From assembly GCF_031202265.1 (NCBI RefSeq), contig NZ_CP100604.1, positions 1 through 64,000 on the forward strand: a stretch of 64,000 nt of DNA, in the 5' to 3' direction. The position numbers and the translations under genes were made by a program. Within the stretch, counting starts at the first letter, position 1, and each line of letters opens with the position of its first letter. Of the stretch, positions 1 through 11,452 are shown piece by piece. The notes beneath the pieces were generated by a model. That model saw nothing but the letters and a program-made list of their open reading frames with translations, searched no databases and was not told the origin of the DNA. The stretch comes from Bradyrhizobium sp. Ash2021. GTDB taxonomy: Bacteria; Pseudomonadota; Alphaproteobacteria; Rhizobiales; Xanthobacteraceae.

Positions 1-1431
1 ATGACAAATATCGAACAGGATCGCTGGTCGCGGGTAAAAGGCCGGTTGCGCTCGAGCGTCGGCGAAGACGTCTATACGAGCTGGTTTGCGCGCATGGACC
101 TGGAGAGCGTGCAGGACGAAAGCGTCCATCTGTCGGTGCCGACCCGGTTCCTCAAGAGCTGGATCCAGGCGCATTACGCCGACCGCGTTCTGACCTGCTG
201 GCAGGCCGAAATGCCGGAAGTGCATCGGGTCGATCTCACCGTGCGCACGGCGATGCGCTGCGCGGCCCCGGTCAAGGAAGCCCCTGCGCCGGCCGATCAA
301 CGCCGTCCCGAGCGCGCCGACGGCCGTCCCGCGTCCGAATTGCGCGCCACCGCGACCGCGCCGGTGTCCGCCAGCCATGATGCGCTGGGCGGCTCGCCGC
401 TCGATCCGCGCCTGACATTCGCAAGTTTCGTGATCGGCCGCTCCAACACGCTGGCGCACGCCGCCGCGCGTCAGGTCGCCGAAGGCCGGCGCGGCGATGC
501 CGTGATGTTCAATCCGCTCTACATCCACGCCGGCGTAGGCCTCGGCAAAACCCATCTGTTGCAGGCGGTGACATGGGCCGGCAACTCGGGCGCCGAACGC
601 AAGGTGCTTTATCTCACCGCCGAGAAGTTCATGTACGGCTTCGTCGCCGCGCTCAAAACGCAGACAGCGCTGGCGTTCAAGGAGGCACTGCGCGGCATCG
701 ACGTGCTCGTGATCGACGATTTGCAGTTCCTGCAGGGCAAATCGACCCAGGCCGAGTTCTGCCACACGCTGAATGCGCTGATCGACGCCGGCCGCCAGGT
801 GGTGATCGCCGCCGACCGTCCGCCGTCCGATCTCGAAAGCCTCGACGACCGGGTCCGCTCGCGGCTGGCCGGCGGCCTCGTCGTGGAGATGGGCTCGCTC
901 GGAGAAGAGCTGCGGCTCGGAATCCTGAAATCGCGCGTCGCCGCGGCCCGCGCCCATCATGCGAGCTTCGACGTGCCGGAACCGGTGCTGGATTATCTGG
1001 CGCGGACCATCACCCATAACGGCCGTGACCTCGAAGGCGCCATCAACCGCCTGCTGGCGCACTCCAAGCTCAATGCCCAGCCGGTGACGCTGGAAATGGC
1101 CGAGCGCGAAGTCCGCGACCTGATCCGTCCGCAGGAGCCGAAGCGGATCAAGATCGAGGACATTCAGCGGGTGGTGGCCCGGCAATATAATGTGAGCCGC
1201 TCGGACCTGCTGTCCTCCCGCCGTACCGCGAATGTGGTCCGGCCCCGTCAGGTCGCGATGTATCTGGCCAAGACGCTGACGCTGCGCTCGCTGCCCGAGA
1301 TCGGCCGCCGGTTCGGCGGGCGCGATCACACCACGGTGCTGCATGCCGTGCGCAAGATCGAGGCACTGGTCGCCAGGGATACGGCGCTGTCCGAAGAGGT
1401 CGAATCGCTGAAGCGCCAGCTGCAGGAATGA
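1..1431 (+). CDS. dnaA: Chromosomal replication initiator protein DnaA
   Basis: AAA+ ATPase that binds DnaA boxes at the origin and opens the duplex. The 476-residue protein has the family layout: an N-terminal oligomerisation domain (about residues 1-85), a variable Ala/Pro/Arg-rich linker (about 86-130), an AAA+ core with Walker A GVGLGKT at residues 178-184 and Walker B VLVIDD at 235-240, and a C-terminal DNA-binding domain from about residue 372. That domain carries the DnaA signature, including the [11 protein letters not shown] motif. The window opens on the ATG, so the promoter and any upstream origin lie outside it. dnaN follows after 230 bases, with a hairpin between them. Length and motifs are typical; confidence is high. 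Confidence 0.98.
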   Translation: MTNIEQDRWSRVKGRLRSSVGEDVYTSWFARMDLESVQDESVHLSVPTRFLKSWIQAHYADRVLTCWQAEMPEVHRVDLTVRTAMRCAAPVKEAPAPADQRRPERADGRPASELRATATAPVSASHDALGGSPLDPRLTFASFVIGRSNTLAHAAARQVAEGRRGDAVMFNPLYIHAGVGLGKTHLLQAVTWAGNSGAERKVLYLTAEKFMYGFVAALKTQTALAFKEALRGIDVLVIDDLQFLQGKSTQAEFCHTLNALIDAGRQVVIAADRPPSDLESLDDRVRSRLAGGLVVEMGSLGEELRLGILKSRVAAARAHHASFDVPEPVLDYLARTITHNGRDLEGAINRLLAHSKLNAQPVTLEMAEREVRDLIRPQEPKRIKIEDIQRVVARQYNVSRSDLLSSRRTANVVRPRQVAMYLAKTLTLRSLPEIGRRFGGRDHTTVLHAVRKIEALVARDTALSEEVESLKRQLQE

Positions 1432-1438
1432 ATTCTTC

Positions 1439-1469
1439 TTTTTCCCGCCCCCAGCCAGGGCGGGAAAAG
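1439..1469. terminator. Hairpin after dnaA, likely bidirectional terminator
   Basis: Shortly after the dnaA stop, TTTTCCCGCCC and GGGCGGGAAAA form a perfect stem around a 7-base loop. T-rich sequence precedes the stem and A-rich sequence follows it, so an intrinsic terminator could work on either strand. This suggests that dnaN has its own promoter in the following ~190 bases. Confidence 0.55.
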
Positions 1470-1557
1470 GCTTTCCTCCTCGCAAAACGTGGGGAACGGC
1501 GCCGCAATCCCTTGCGCTTGGGGCCCATCCGCGCCACCTTGCGGTCCCCCCGGGGAA

Positions 1558-1580
1558 TTTGATCAAATCCAGCTTTGATC
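1558..1580. promoter_or_regulatory. TTTGATC repeat upstream of dnaN
   Basis: The palindrome TTTGATCAAA at 1558-1567 is followed by another TTTGATC at 1574-1580, about 80 bases before the dnaN start. It could be an operator, but no matching regulator is recognised. Position and symmetry are the only evidence. Confidence 0.2.
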
Positions 1581-1661
1581 CGGCTTTTCGGGTTTCAATT
1601 GCCGCGGCGCGCCTTCAGGGCCGCCCGGCTTTTCCATCTTAGGGATCAGGCGGGTATTGCA

Positions 1662-2780
1662 ATGAAGGTCACCGTCGAGCGCGCGCAACTCCTGAAATCG
1701 CTGGGCCACGTCCACCGCGTGGTCGAGCGCCGCAACACCATCCCGATCCTGGGCAATGTGCTGATCCGCGCCGAAAACGCCAAACTGTCGCTGAAGGCGA
1801 CCGACCTCGATCTGGAGGTGACCGAAACGCTGGCGGCGGAAGCCGGAACCGGCGGCTCGACCACCGTGCCCGCGCACATGTTCTACGACATCGTCCGCAA
1901 ATTGCCCGACGGCGCGCAGATCGTGCTGGAGGGCGACGGCGACCGTTCGGTGCTGGCGATCCGCGCCGGCCGTTCGCGCTTCACGCTGCAGACCTTGCCG
2001 GAGAGCGATTTTCCCGATCTCGCCGCCGGCGACATGACGCATTCGTTCACGCTGGCCGCGGCCGACGTCAAGCGCCTGATCGATCGCACGCAGTTTGCGA
2101 TTTCCACCGAAGAGACCCGCTATTATCTCAACGGCATCTATCTGCACGCGGCCGGCACCGCCAAGGCGGCGACGCTCCGTGCGGTTGCCACCGACGGGCA
2201 TCGTCTGGCGCAAATCGATTTGGCCCTGCCCAAGGGCGCTGCCGGCATGCCCGGCGTGATCGTGCCGCGCAAGACCGTCGGCGAAGTGCAGCGGCTGATC
2301 GAGGACAATGAGGCCGAAGTCACGATCGAACTGTCCCAGGGCAAGATCCGCTTCACCATCGGCAATGTGGTGCTGACCTCGAAACTGATCGACGGCACGT
2401 TTCCGGATTACGGCCGCGTCATTCCGCAGAACAACGACAAGGAACTGATCGTCGACAAGAAGGATTTCGAGGCCGCGGTCGACCGCGTCTCGACCATTTC
2501 GAGCGAGCGCGGCCGCGCGGTGAAACTCGCGCTGTCCCCCGGCAAGCTGGTGCTGTCCGTCACCAATCCGGATTCCGGCAGCGCCACCGAAGAACTCGAA
2601 GTCGAATACGCCTCCGACGCGCTCGATATCGGCTTCAATTCGCGCTACCTGCTCGACATCGCCGCCCAGATCGAAGGCGAGGTCGCGATCTTGAGGCTGG
2701 CCGATCCGGGTTCGCCGACGCTGGTGCAGGACAAGGACAACAAGGGCGCACTCTACGTGCTGATGCCGATGCGGGTGTGA
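1662..2780 (+). CDS. dnaN: DNA polymerase III beta sliding clamp
   Basis: Ring-shaped processivity clamp that tethers DNA polymerase III to DNA and serves as a hub for repair polymerases and mismatch repair. The 372-residue product has the three similar ~120-residue clamp domains. It opens MKVTVERAQLL and contains RRNTIPILGNVL near the N-terminus; it ends in VLMPMRV, the usual clamp C-terminus. The ATG at 1662 was chosen over an in-frame upstream start at 1575 because the extra 29 residues do not fit the family. The stop overlaps the GTG of the next gene. In many bacteria recF follows directly; here a DUF559 gene sits between them. Confidence 0.97.
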   Translation: MKVTVERAQLLKSLGHVHRVVERRNTIPILGNVLIRAENAKLSLKATDLDLEVTETLAAEAGTGGSTTVPAHMFYDIVRKLPDGAQIVLEGDGDRSVLAIRAGRSRFTLQTLPESDFPDLAAGDMTHSFTLAAADVKRLIDRTQFAISTEETRYYLNGIYLHAAGTAKAATLRAVATDGHRLAQIDLALPKGAAGMPGVIVPRKTVGEVQRLIEDNEAEVTIELSQGKIRFTIGNVVLTSKLIDGTFPDYGRVIPQNNDKELIVDKKDFEAAVDRVSTISSERGRAVKLALSPGKLVLSVTNPDSGSATEELEVEYASDALDIGFNSRYLLDIAAQIEGEVAILRLADPGSPTLVQDKDNKGALYVLMPMRV

Positions 2781-3232
2781 CGAACAACAAACAACGCCTG
2801 GACTTCCCCTCTCCCCTTGTGGGAGAGGGTGGAGCCTCACGAAGTGAGGCGACGGGTGAGGGGTTCGCGCCGCAGACGCCACACCATCGACCAACCGCCA
2901 AGCGTATCCGCAACTTCGCAAAAAGGATGCGCCGCGAGCCCACTGACGCTGAAGCAGCGATGTGGCGGTTGCTCCGCGACCGGAGGCTCTCGCTTTTCAA
3001 ATTTCGCCGGCAGGTCCCCTTTCAGGACTTTATCCTCGATTTCGTTTGCTTCGAAAAGCATCTCATCCTCGAAATCGATGGCAGTCAGCACGCCGCCTCG
3101 GTGCGCGATCTCGCCCGAGAGACTATCTTGATGACTGAAGGATTTCGAATCGCGCGTTACTGGAACAATGACGTGTTGCAGCAACCCTCTGCTGTCCTGG
3201 AGGACATTCTCGCAAAGCTCGCCAAGCCGTAA
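2777..3232 (+). CDS. DUF559 family (Vsr-like) endonuclease-fold protein
   Basis: Predicted small nuclease-fold protein of up to 151 residues; true function unknown. From about residue 50 it shows the DUF559 pattern: REPTDAEAAMWRLLRDRRL, then FRRQVPFQDFILDFVCF and LILEIDGSQHA, and a C-terminal RIARYWNNDVLQ. The Asp of FILDF and the Glu/Asp of EIDG resemble the metal-binding residues of the PD-(D/E)XK fold shared with very-short-patch repair enzymes. The GTG start overlaps the dnaN stop. Residues 9-30 (PSPLVGEGGASRSEATGEGF region) are translated from a palindromic repeat, so the natural start may be further in; an ATG at 2928 is the next candidate. The stop directly abuts the inverted copy of the same repeat. 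Confidence 0.75.
   Translation: MTNNKQRLDFPSPLVGEGGASRSEATGEGFAPQTPHHRPTAKRIRNFAKRMRREPTDAEAAMWRLLRDRRLSLFKFRRQVPFQDFILDFVCFEKHLILEIDGSQHAASVRDLARETILMTEGFRIARYWNNDVLQQPSAVLEDILAKLAKP
2803..2866 (+). repeat. Left arm of inverted repeat framing the DUF559 gene
   Basis: A 64-base palindrome-rich sequence. It contains two hairpins: CTCTCCC/GGGAGAG around CTTGT, and GCCTCAC/GTGAGGC around GAA. The reverse complement at 3233-3295 matches it except for one inserted C and one substitution (GGAGCC against GGCGCC). It is translated in frame as the start of the DUF559 protein. Confidence 0.9.
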
Positions 3233-3295
3233 GAACCCCTCACCCGTCGCCTCACTTCGTGAGGCGCCACCCTCTCCCACAAGGGGAGAGGGAAG
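3233..3295 (-). repeat. Right arm of inverted repeat framing the DUF559 gene
   Basis: Inverted copy of 2803-2866, starting on the base after the DUF559 stop codon and ending 22 bases before recF. The two arms define a unit of about 493 bases (2803-3295). No target-site duplication is visible at its edges. Confidence 0.9.
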
Positions 3296-3317
3296 AAAGA
3301 TCGCACCGCAACCTCAC

Positions 3318-4457
3318 ATGACCCCCTCACGCATCCACCGGCTGTCGCTGACGCACTTCCGCAATTATCGCGCGGCGAGTTTGCAGGCGCGCGGCGATGT
3401 CGTGGTGCTGGTCGGGCCGAACGGCGCCGGCAAGACCAATTGCCTCGAGGCGATCTCGTTTCTGTCGCCGGGACGCGGGCTGCGGCGCGCCACGCTGGAA
3501 GACGTCGCCGACAATCAGGGCGACGGCTCCTGGGCGGTCTCCGCCGAAGTCGAGGGCGCGCTGGGTCTGGCCACGCTCGGCACCGGCATCGACGCGCCCG
3601 GCAGCGAGGCGGCCTCGACCAGCCGGCGCTGCCGCATCGACCGCGAGCCGGTGAGCTCGGCAACCGCCTTCGGCGATCATTTGCGCATGGTGTGGCTGAC
3701 GCCCGCGATGGACGGGTTGTTCCTCGGCGCCGCGTCCGAGCGCCGGCGGTTCTTCGACCGGCTGGTGCTGGCGATCGACAGCGAACATTCCAGCCGCGTT
3801 TCGGCACTGGAGCGCTCGTTGCGCTCGCGCAACCGGCTGCTCGAGGTGCGCAATTACGACGACCATTGGTGTGACGCGATCGAGCGCGAAACCGCCGAAC
3901 TGGCGGTCGCGGTCGCAGCCACCCGCGGCCAGACCGTCACCAAACTCGCGGCCATGCTGCGCGAGCGCGGCGAGGCTTCGGCCTTTCCCTCGGCGCAGAT
4001 CATGCTCGACGGCTGGATGGAAAATGCGCTGGTCAGCGAGCCCGCGACCGCGGTGGAGGATCGCTACCGCGAGATCCTGCGCGGCAGCCGCGCGCGCGAC
4101 GCTGCGGCCGGACGCACGCTGGACGGCCCGCACCTCACTGACCTTCAGGTGATGTATGCGCCAAAGAGCATGGCGGCCCGCGACGCCTCCACCGGCGAAC
4201 AAAAGGCGCTGCTGATTGGCCTGGTGCTGGCGCATGCCACGCTGGTGGCCGAGATGACCGGCATCGTGCCGCTGCTGCTGCTCGACGAGGTGGTGGCGCA
4301 TCTCGATCCCAACAGGCGCAAGGCGCTGTTCGAGGAACTGGCAAAACTCGGCGCCCAGGTCTGGATGACCGGCGCCGACCCTGCGGCGTTCACCGATATC
4401 GGCCCAACCGGCGAGATTTTCGACGTGGAATCGGGCCAGATCGCCCGCCGCGCCTGA
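3318..4457 (+). CDS. recF: DNA replication and repair protein RecF
   Basis: SMC-like ATPase of the RecFOR pathway that helps load RecA at gaps and stalled forks. The 379-residue protein has Walker A GPNGAGKT at residues 33-40, an ABC signature beginning STGEQKALL near residue 291, and Walker B LLLLDEVVAHLD near residues 319-330. The ATG at 3318 was chosen because a longer in-frame extension runs back through the inverted repeat and the DUF559 gene. The dnaN-recF neighbourhood agrees with the call. Transcription may be affected by the inserted repeat unit just upstream. Confidence 0.96.
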   Translation: MTPSRIHRLSLTHFRNYRAASLQARGDVVVLVGPNGAGKTNCLEAISFLSPGRGLRRATLEDVADNQGDGSWAVSAEVEGALGLATLGTGIDAPGSEAASTSRRCRIDREPVSSATAFGDHLRMVWLTPAMDGLFLGAASERRRFFDRLVLAIDSEHSSRVSALERSLRSRNRLLEVRNYDDHWCDAIERETAELAVAVAATRGQTVTKLAAMLRERGEASAFPSAQIMLDGWMENALVSEPATAVEDRYREILRGSRARDAAAGRTLDGPHLTDLQVMYAPKSMAARDASTGEQKALLIGLVLAHATLVAEMTGIVPLLLLDEVVAHLDPNRRKALFEELAKLGAQVWMTGADPAAFTDIGPTGEIFDVESGQIARRA

Positions 4458-4522
4458 GGGGCGCGGATGGGTCCGGTTTGAACCGAATCTTGCGACCGCG
4501 CGACTAGCTTTCGGCAATGGTT

Positions 4523-4571
4523 CCACTGACGTCGTCGCCGCCTGGCGGCTGCGTGGGTCGTGCGTCAGTGG
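4523..4571 (+). promoter_or_regulatory. Stem-loop in the leader of the exported repeat protein
   Basis: CCACTGACG (4523-4531) and CGTCAGTGG (4563-4571) are perfect complements enclosing a smaller GCCGCC/GGCGGC hairpin. The structure lies 30 bases before the next gene's ATG and could act as a leader hairpin. No T-tract follows, so it is not a simple terminator. Confidence 0.35.
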
Positions 4572-4601
4572 TCGCGTGCTCTCAAATCCCGGAGTCAAGA
4601 A

Positions 4602-6782
4602 ATGCTCGGAACGTCGCACGGGATCATCCCGGCCGGAAAACGCCTGCTGCCCCTGATCTTGCTGATCGCGGCCAGCGCGCCAATCGCCGCCAGGGCCGAC
4701 GACGGCCTGGTCGACGTCCGGACCTTGCCGCGCCTCGAAGGCGGTGTGGAAGAGGTTGCCCGCACCGAGCCGCATAGCCTGCGATATGGCGTTCCGACCG
4801 TGGTCGCGATCACGGCCGACGCGACCAAAAAACTGCTCGCCGCCAATGGCTGGGTGCCCTATTTGCGGCCGCTCGATGAGAAGAGCGCCGCGCTGACCTT
4901 CAAGAAGGCGCAGCAAGGGCTTTACGTCTCTTTCACGCAGGGCCTCGGCCGGCCGGATCAATCGGTGGTGTACTACTCGTCCGAACGGATCACCGCGAAC
5001 GTCCCGTTTCCACCTGACGCGACCGAAATCGTGTTCGACGAAAACCGGCCATATCTCGGCTGCGTCGCCCCGGCCGCGCTCGACGCCACCCTCGATTTCT
5101 TCCGCAAGGAGCTTGCCGCCCTCGGCTGGCAGCCACTCACCGCGGCCGACGCCGCCGGGCACTGGCCCAACGCGACGCTGAACGAAACGATCGAGAACGG
5201 CGCGCGCGCCTATTACGCCCATGCCGACAGCGAGGGTTTCTACCGGCAGAAGCCGATCATGCTGACGCTGCAGCGCCGGACCGATGGCAGGACCGGCGTC
5301 GAGATCCAGGTGGCGCCCTTTGCGTTGCCGCAAACGCTGGAAGCCGATTCCGAGATCGCCGGCCTGCCGCGGCCGAAGCCGGCCAAGGCCTCGCAAAGCG
5401 TCGGCGATTCCAACTCGGTTCGCCGCAAGATCGACGTGGCTGCGATGGCGGAACTTGCTCCGGTGCTTGGCTTCTATCGCCGCGAACTTGGCGCGCGGAG
5501 CTGGACCGAAGAGACGGCGGGCGCCGTCGTTACCCCCGACAACGTCACGCTGAACTTTTCTTCCGCCGACCAGACCGCGACGCTGAAGCTCAGCCGCAAA
5601 TACGACCTGACCCTCGTCATTCTCGTCACGCAGGTGAAGGAGGCGGCACTGGCGGCGCGCGCCAAAGCGAAGAAGGAGGCCGACGACAACTTCTTCAAGG
5701 ATGCCGAGGCGACGGCAAGGCAGATGATCGCCGCGGACGAGGTGCGGCGGAAAGCCCAGGCGGCCGGCCTTTCCGATGCGCCCCTGAATGCGCTCGCCAA
5801 TTCATCCACGCCGGTGCCGGTGCCGGAAAACGCCGAGAACCTGAAATTCGACGGCGGCGACGGCAAGCTCGAATTCGATTCTTCCTCAAGCGTGAAGGCG
5901 ATCGCGGCATTCTATCGCGGCCTGCTGAAGTCACAGGGTTGGAAAGAACAGCCGTCGGTCATCAACAAATCCAATATGGTCGTGATGGAGTTCTCCAGGG
6001 GCGGCAAGGCGCTGTCGTTCACGGCCATGCAGATGGGGCCCAAGGTGAATGTGAGCGCCGATGGATCGGGCCTCGTGATAGCCCGCGCCAAGGCGGGTTC
6101 TGCCGGCAGCCAGGCCGCCAACGGACCGTCCGATACGTCGTCGGGCAAGGCCGCCGTCGAAGACCTCGAAGCCGAGCCCGATTCCGCGCTGCCGGTGCCG
6201 AAGCGGCATACCGTGAGCTCGATGGGCGCCTCCCATCTGCCCGGCGGCCAGACCCCGTTCCGACGCGAGCTTGGGGCGAGCGTGCCCGCTGAGCTCGGCT
6301 CGGTGCTCGCCTTCTATCGCAGCGAGCTCACAAAACGTGGATGGAAGGAGACGGCAGAGCACGCCGTCGTGAAAGCCGACCAGGTCCAACTGGCGTTTAC
6401 CTCGCCCGAAGGTCCGGCTTTGCTGAAGCTCGGCCGCCAGAATGGCGAGACGACGATCAACCTCGCGCAAAAGAACCCCGCTGCGGCGGCGAAGGCCGAC
6501 GTCATGCCGAAGCCCGGTCTGGCCAAGCTGATGTTCGGCAATATGGGCGACGGCGAAGTCGCCGTGACCATCAACAAGCAGACAATCAAGATCGCAGCCG
6601 GCGCCGGCGGACCGCAATCGCCGAAAGGACCGACGCTCGACTTGCCGACCGGCAAATACCAGTACTCGCTGAAGATTGCGGGCGGCCCTGCCCGATCCAA
6701 CCAGATCGAGATCGCGGCCGACGAAACCTGGGGCCTGATGATTGCGCCCAATGGCGAGGTGCTGCCTGTGCAGATGTATTAA
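4602..6782 (+). CDS. Exported protein with four FYR..GW repeats, function unknown
   Basis: I do not recognise a named family for this 726-residue protein. A signal peptide is likely: LLPLILLIAASAPIAARA before the mature start. Four copies of a motif close to [LV]x[AG]FYRxELxxxGW occur at residues 164-176, 288-301, 434-447 and 568-581, spaced 124-146 residues apart, so the mature protein appears built from four related ~130-residue modules. A charged, Ala-rich helical stretch sits between modules 2 and 3. The C-terminal ~70 residues look like a small beta domain. The ATG at 4602 has GGAG upstream; a longer in-frame start at 4560 would hide the signal peptide. Its stop overlaps that of the convergent acyltransferase. 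A periplasmic or envelope role is inferred. Confidence 0.7.
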   Translation: MLGTSHGIIPAGKRLLPLILLIAASAPIAARADDGLVDVRTLPRLEGGVEEVARTEPHSLRYGVPTVVAITADATKKLLAANGWVPYLRPLDEKSAALTFKKAQQGLYVSFTQGLGRPDQSVVYYSSERITANVPFPPDATEIVFDENRPYLGCVAPAALDATLDFFRKELAALGWQPLTAADAAGHWPNATLNETIENGARAYYAHADSEGFYRQKPIMLTLQRRTDGRTGVEIQVAPFALPQTLEADSEIAGLPRPKPAKASQSVGDSNSVRRKIDVAAMAELAPVLGFYRRELGARSWTEETAGAVVTPDNVTLNFSSADQTATLKLSRKYDLTLVILVTQVKEAALAARAKAKKEADDNFFKDAEATARQMIAADEVRRKAQAAGLSDAPLNALANSSTPVPVPENAENLKFDGGDGKLEFDSSSSVKAIAAFYRGLLKSQGWKEQPSVINKSNMVVMEFSRGGKALSFTAMQMGPKVNVSADGSGLVIARAKAGSAGSQAANGPSDTSSGKAAVEDLEAEPDSALPVPKRHTVSSMGASHLPGGQTPFRRELGASVPAELGSVLAFYRSELTKRGWKETAEHAVVKADQVQLAFTSPEGPALLKLGRQNGETTINLAQKNPAAAAKADVMPKPGLAKLMFGNMGDGEVAVTINKQTIKIAAGAGGPQSPKGPTLDLPTGKYQYSLKIAGGPARSNQIEIAADETWGLMIAPNGEVLPVQMY

Positions 6783-8668
6783 TTTAACGGGTTGCTCGCG
6801 GGTGCCGGCCCGCCGAGCAGGCGGTCGATCACCGCATTGACCAGATATTCCGAGCCTTTTTCGGTGAGATGGACCTGATCGCTGGTCGAGATGTCCCCGG
6901 CGCTATCGCCGATGCGGGTCACACAACCGTCCTCATCGCACAGCGCGTCTGACGCGGAGATGAATTCGGCGCCGAGCGGAACCAGTTTCGCGCGCATGAC
7001 CGCATCATAGCCGTTTGATTGCGCGGCGGCGTTCGATCGCGCCGGGATCAGCCGGCGATGCAGCATAAAGTAGTGAAGCACCTCGGACGGAAGCCCGCGT
7101 CGCCACGCCGGCACCCCACCGAGCACCACGACACGCGCGGTGGTCAACGTCTTCAGGGCCACGACCGTTTCGGCCACATGGTCGAGGTGCTTCTCCCAGG
7201 TTCCGTGCAACAGCACGATATCGGGCCTGATGTCGCGGACCAGCGACAGCACCTTGTCGTTGATGGCGCGGCAGTCGGGCGTGGACGGGATGTCGGCGTT
7301 CAACGCGGGAATGCAGGAACTGGAGGTGAGCTGTCCGATGCCAAAATTTCGCGTCTGCTGGGCCTTGAGCAGCCCCGGCATCAGCGCGCCTGCGGTCGAA
7401 TCTCCCCACACCAGAACCAGCGGCCGCCGGCTCCGATCGACGCAGTCATCGGCAAATGACATCTCGTGGCTGAGATCGAGCAGGCAACGGTGAAACCGCC
7501 ATTTCGAATTTTGGGTCGGCACATTGGCCATCGCGTGCATTTCCGCCGGCAGCCGGAAATCGAAACCGCGTCCCCAAACGATCGCGGAACCGGCGACGGC
7601 GACCAGCACCATGCCGGTACACAGCGCAAAAATCCTGCGCGGGCGCGGGGCACCAAATCGAAACGGCTTTTCGACGTATTGATAGGTCGCCCAGGCCAGG
7701 AGCCCGCTGGCGAGCAATACCAACTCGCGCTCCAGCAGGGTCAGCGGGTTGAACTTGATGATGGTGAAAAACACCAGCAGCGGCCAATGCCAGAGATAGA
7801 GGGGGTAACTGACCAGCCCGATCCCGACCAGCGGCCGGCTGGCGAGTACGACGCGGCAGAACCATGCGCCGGGTGCGGATAACAGCAGTGCGGCTCCCGC
7901 GACCGGCAGGATCGCCCACCAGCCCGGAAAGGCGCGATGGGGGTCGAGCACTGCGGCGGCAACCGCGATCAGCCCGACGCCGATCAAGGCGCGCAGATTG
8001 CCGGCCGCGCCGGTCTGGCTGATCCCGCTCCAGCCGCGCGCCAGGACCGCGCCGGCGAGCAGTTCAAAGGCCCGCGTGAACGGCAGATAGAAGGTCGCGA
8101 CCGGGTCGGAGCCGATCAGCGCCACGTTAAGCAGGAACGACCCGACGCCGAGGATCGACGCGACAGCCACGATGCTCAGGCGCAAGCGGACGGCCAGCAT
8201 CAGCAGCAGCGGCCAGAACAGATAGAATTGCTCCTCGATGCCCAGCGACCACAGATGCAGCAGCGGCTTTTTGGCGGATTCAATATCGAAATAGCCGGAC
8301 TGCAGCAGCAGCGCGATGTTGGCGAAAAACGCCGCGCTGGCGAAGACGTCGCTGCCGAGCTGCGCATAGGCCGCCGGCAGCATCCATAACGAGCCCAGCA
8401 CCAGCGCCGCGCAGAGCACGACGATCAAGGCCGGAAAAATACGCCTGATCCGCCTGACGTAGAAGCCTACAAGGCTGAACCGCTTGAGGTCGAGATCGCG
8501 CGCGATGATGCCGGTGATCAGAAAACCCGAGATTACGAAGAAGATGTCGACGCCGATGAAGCCGCCCGGTATCGCTTCCGGGAACGCGTGATAGTTCATC
8601 ACCAGCAACACGGCGATGGCCCGGAGGCCGTCGACATCCGGCCGATATTGCGGTGAGGGTGAAGACAA
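6779..8668 (-). CDS. Membrane acyltransferase with C-terminal SGNH domain (OafA/YrhL type)
   Basis: Likely O-acyltransferase of surface polysaccharide or peptidoglycan. Of 629 residues, about 1-340 form the acyltransferase-3 membrane domain: YRPDVDGLRAIAVLLV start, GGFIGVDIFFVISGFLIT, and around ten hydrophobic segments. The rest resembles the periplasmic SGNH hydrolase domain, with VWGDSTAGALMPGL as the nucleophile block and DQVHLTEKGSEYL near the end as the Asp-His block. The nucleophile block reads GDST where GDSH is commoner. The start is TTG: an in-frame stop lies just upstream, and the next ATG would remove the conserved RPDVDGLRA. Convergent with the repeat protein; their stops overlap. 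Confidence 0.88.
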   Translation of the reverse strand: MSSPSPQYRPDVDGLRAIAVLLVMNYHAFPEAIPGGFIGVDIFFVISGFLITGIIARDLDLKRFSLVGFYVRRIRRIFPALIVVLCAALVLGSLWMLPAAYAQLGSDVFASAAFFANIALLLQSGYFDIESAKKPLLHLWSLGIEEQFYLFWPLLLMLAVRLRLSIVAVASILGVGSFLLNVALIGSDPVATFYLPFTRAFELLAGAVLARGWSGISQTGAAGNLRALIGVGLIAVAAAVLDPHRAFPGWWAILPVAGAALLLSAPGAWFCRVVLASRPLVGIGLVSYPLYLWHWPLLVFFTIIKFNPLTLLERELVLLASGLLAWATYQYVEKPFRFGAPRPRRIFALCTGMVLVAVAGSAIVWGRGFDFRLPAEMHAMANVPTQNSKWRFHRCLLDLSHEMSFADDCVDRSRRPLVLVWGDSTAGALMPGLLKAQQTRNFGIGQLTSSSCIPALNADIPSTPDCRAINDKVLSLVRDIRPDIVLLHGTWEKHLDHVAETVVALKTLTTARVVVLGGVPAWRRGLPSEVLHYFMLHRRLIPARSNAAAQSNGYDAVMRAKLVPLGAEFISASDALCDEDGCVTRIGDSAGDISTSDQVHLTEKGSEYLVNAVIDRLLGGPAPASNPLN

Positions 8669-11437
<2,769 letters not shown>

Positions 11438-11452
11438 GGCCAGGACGCGCCC

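Noticed and set aside
2837..3280. Minus-strand frame opposite the DUF559 gene
   Set aside because: The plus strand encodes the DUF559 motifs; the antisense N-terminus looks similar only because the flanking repeats are inverted copies.
2777..3296. Insertion sequence with transposase
   Set aside because: The encoded protein is DUF559, not a known transposase, and no target-site duplication is visible, so it is not called an IS element.
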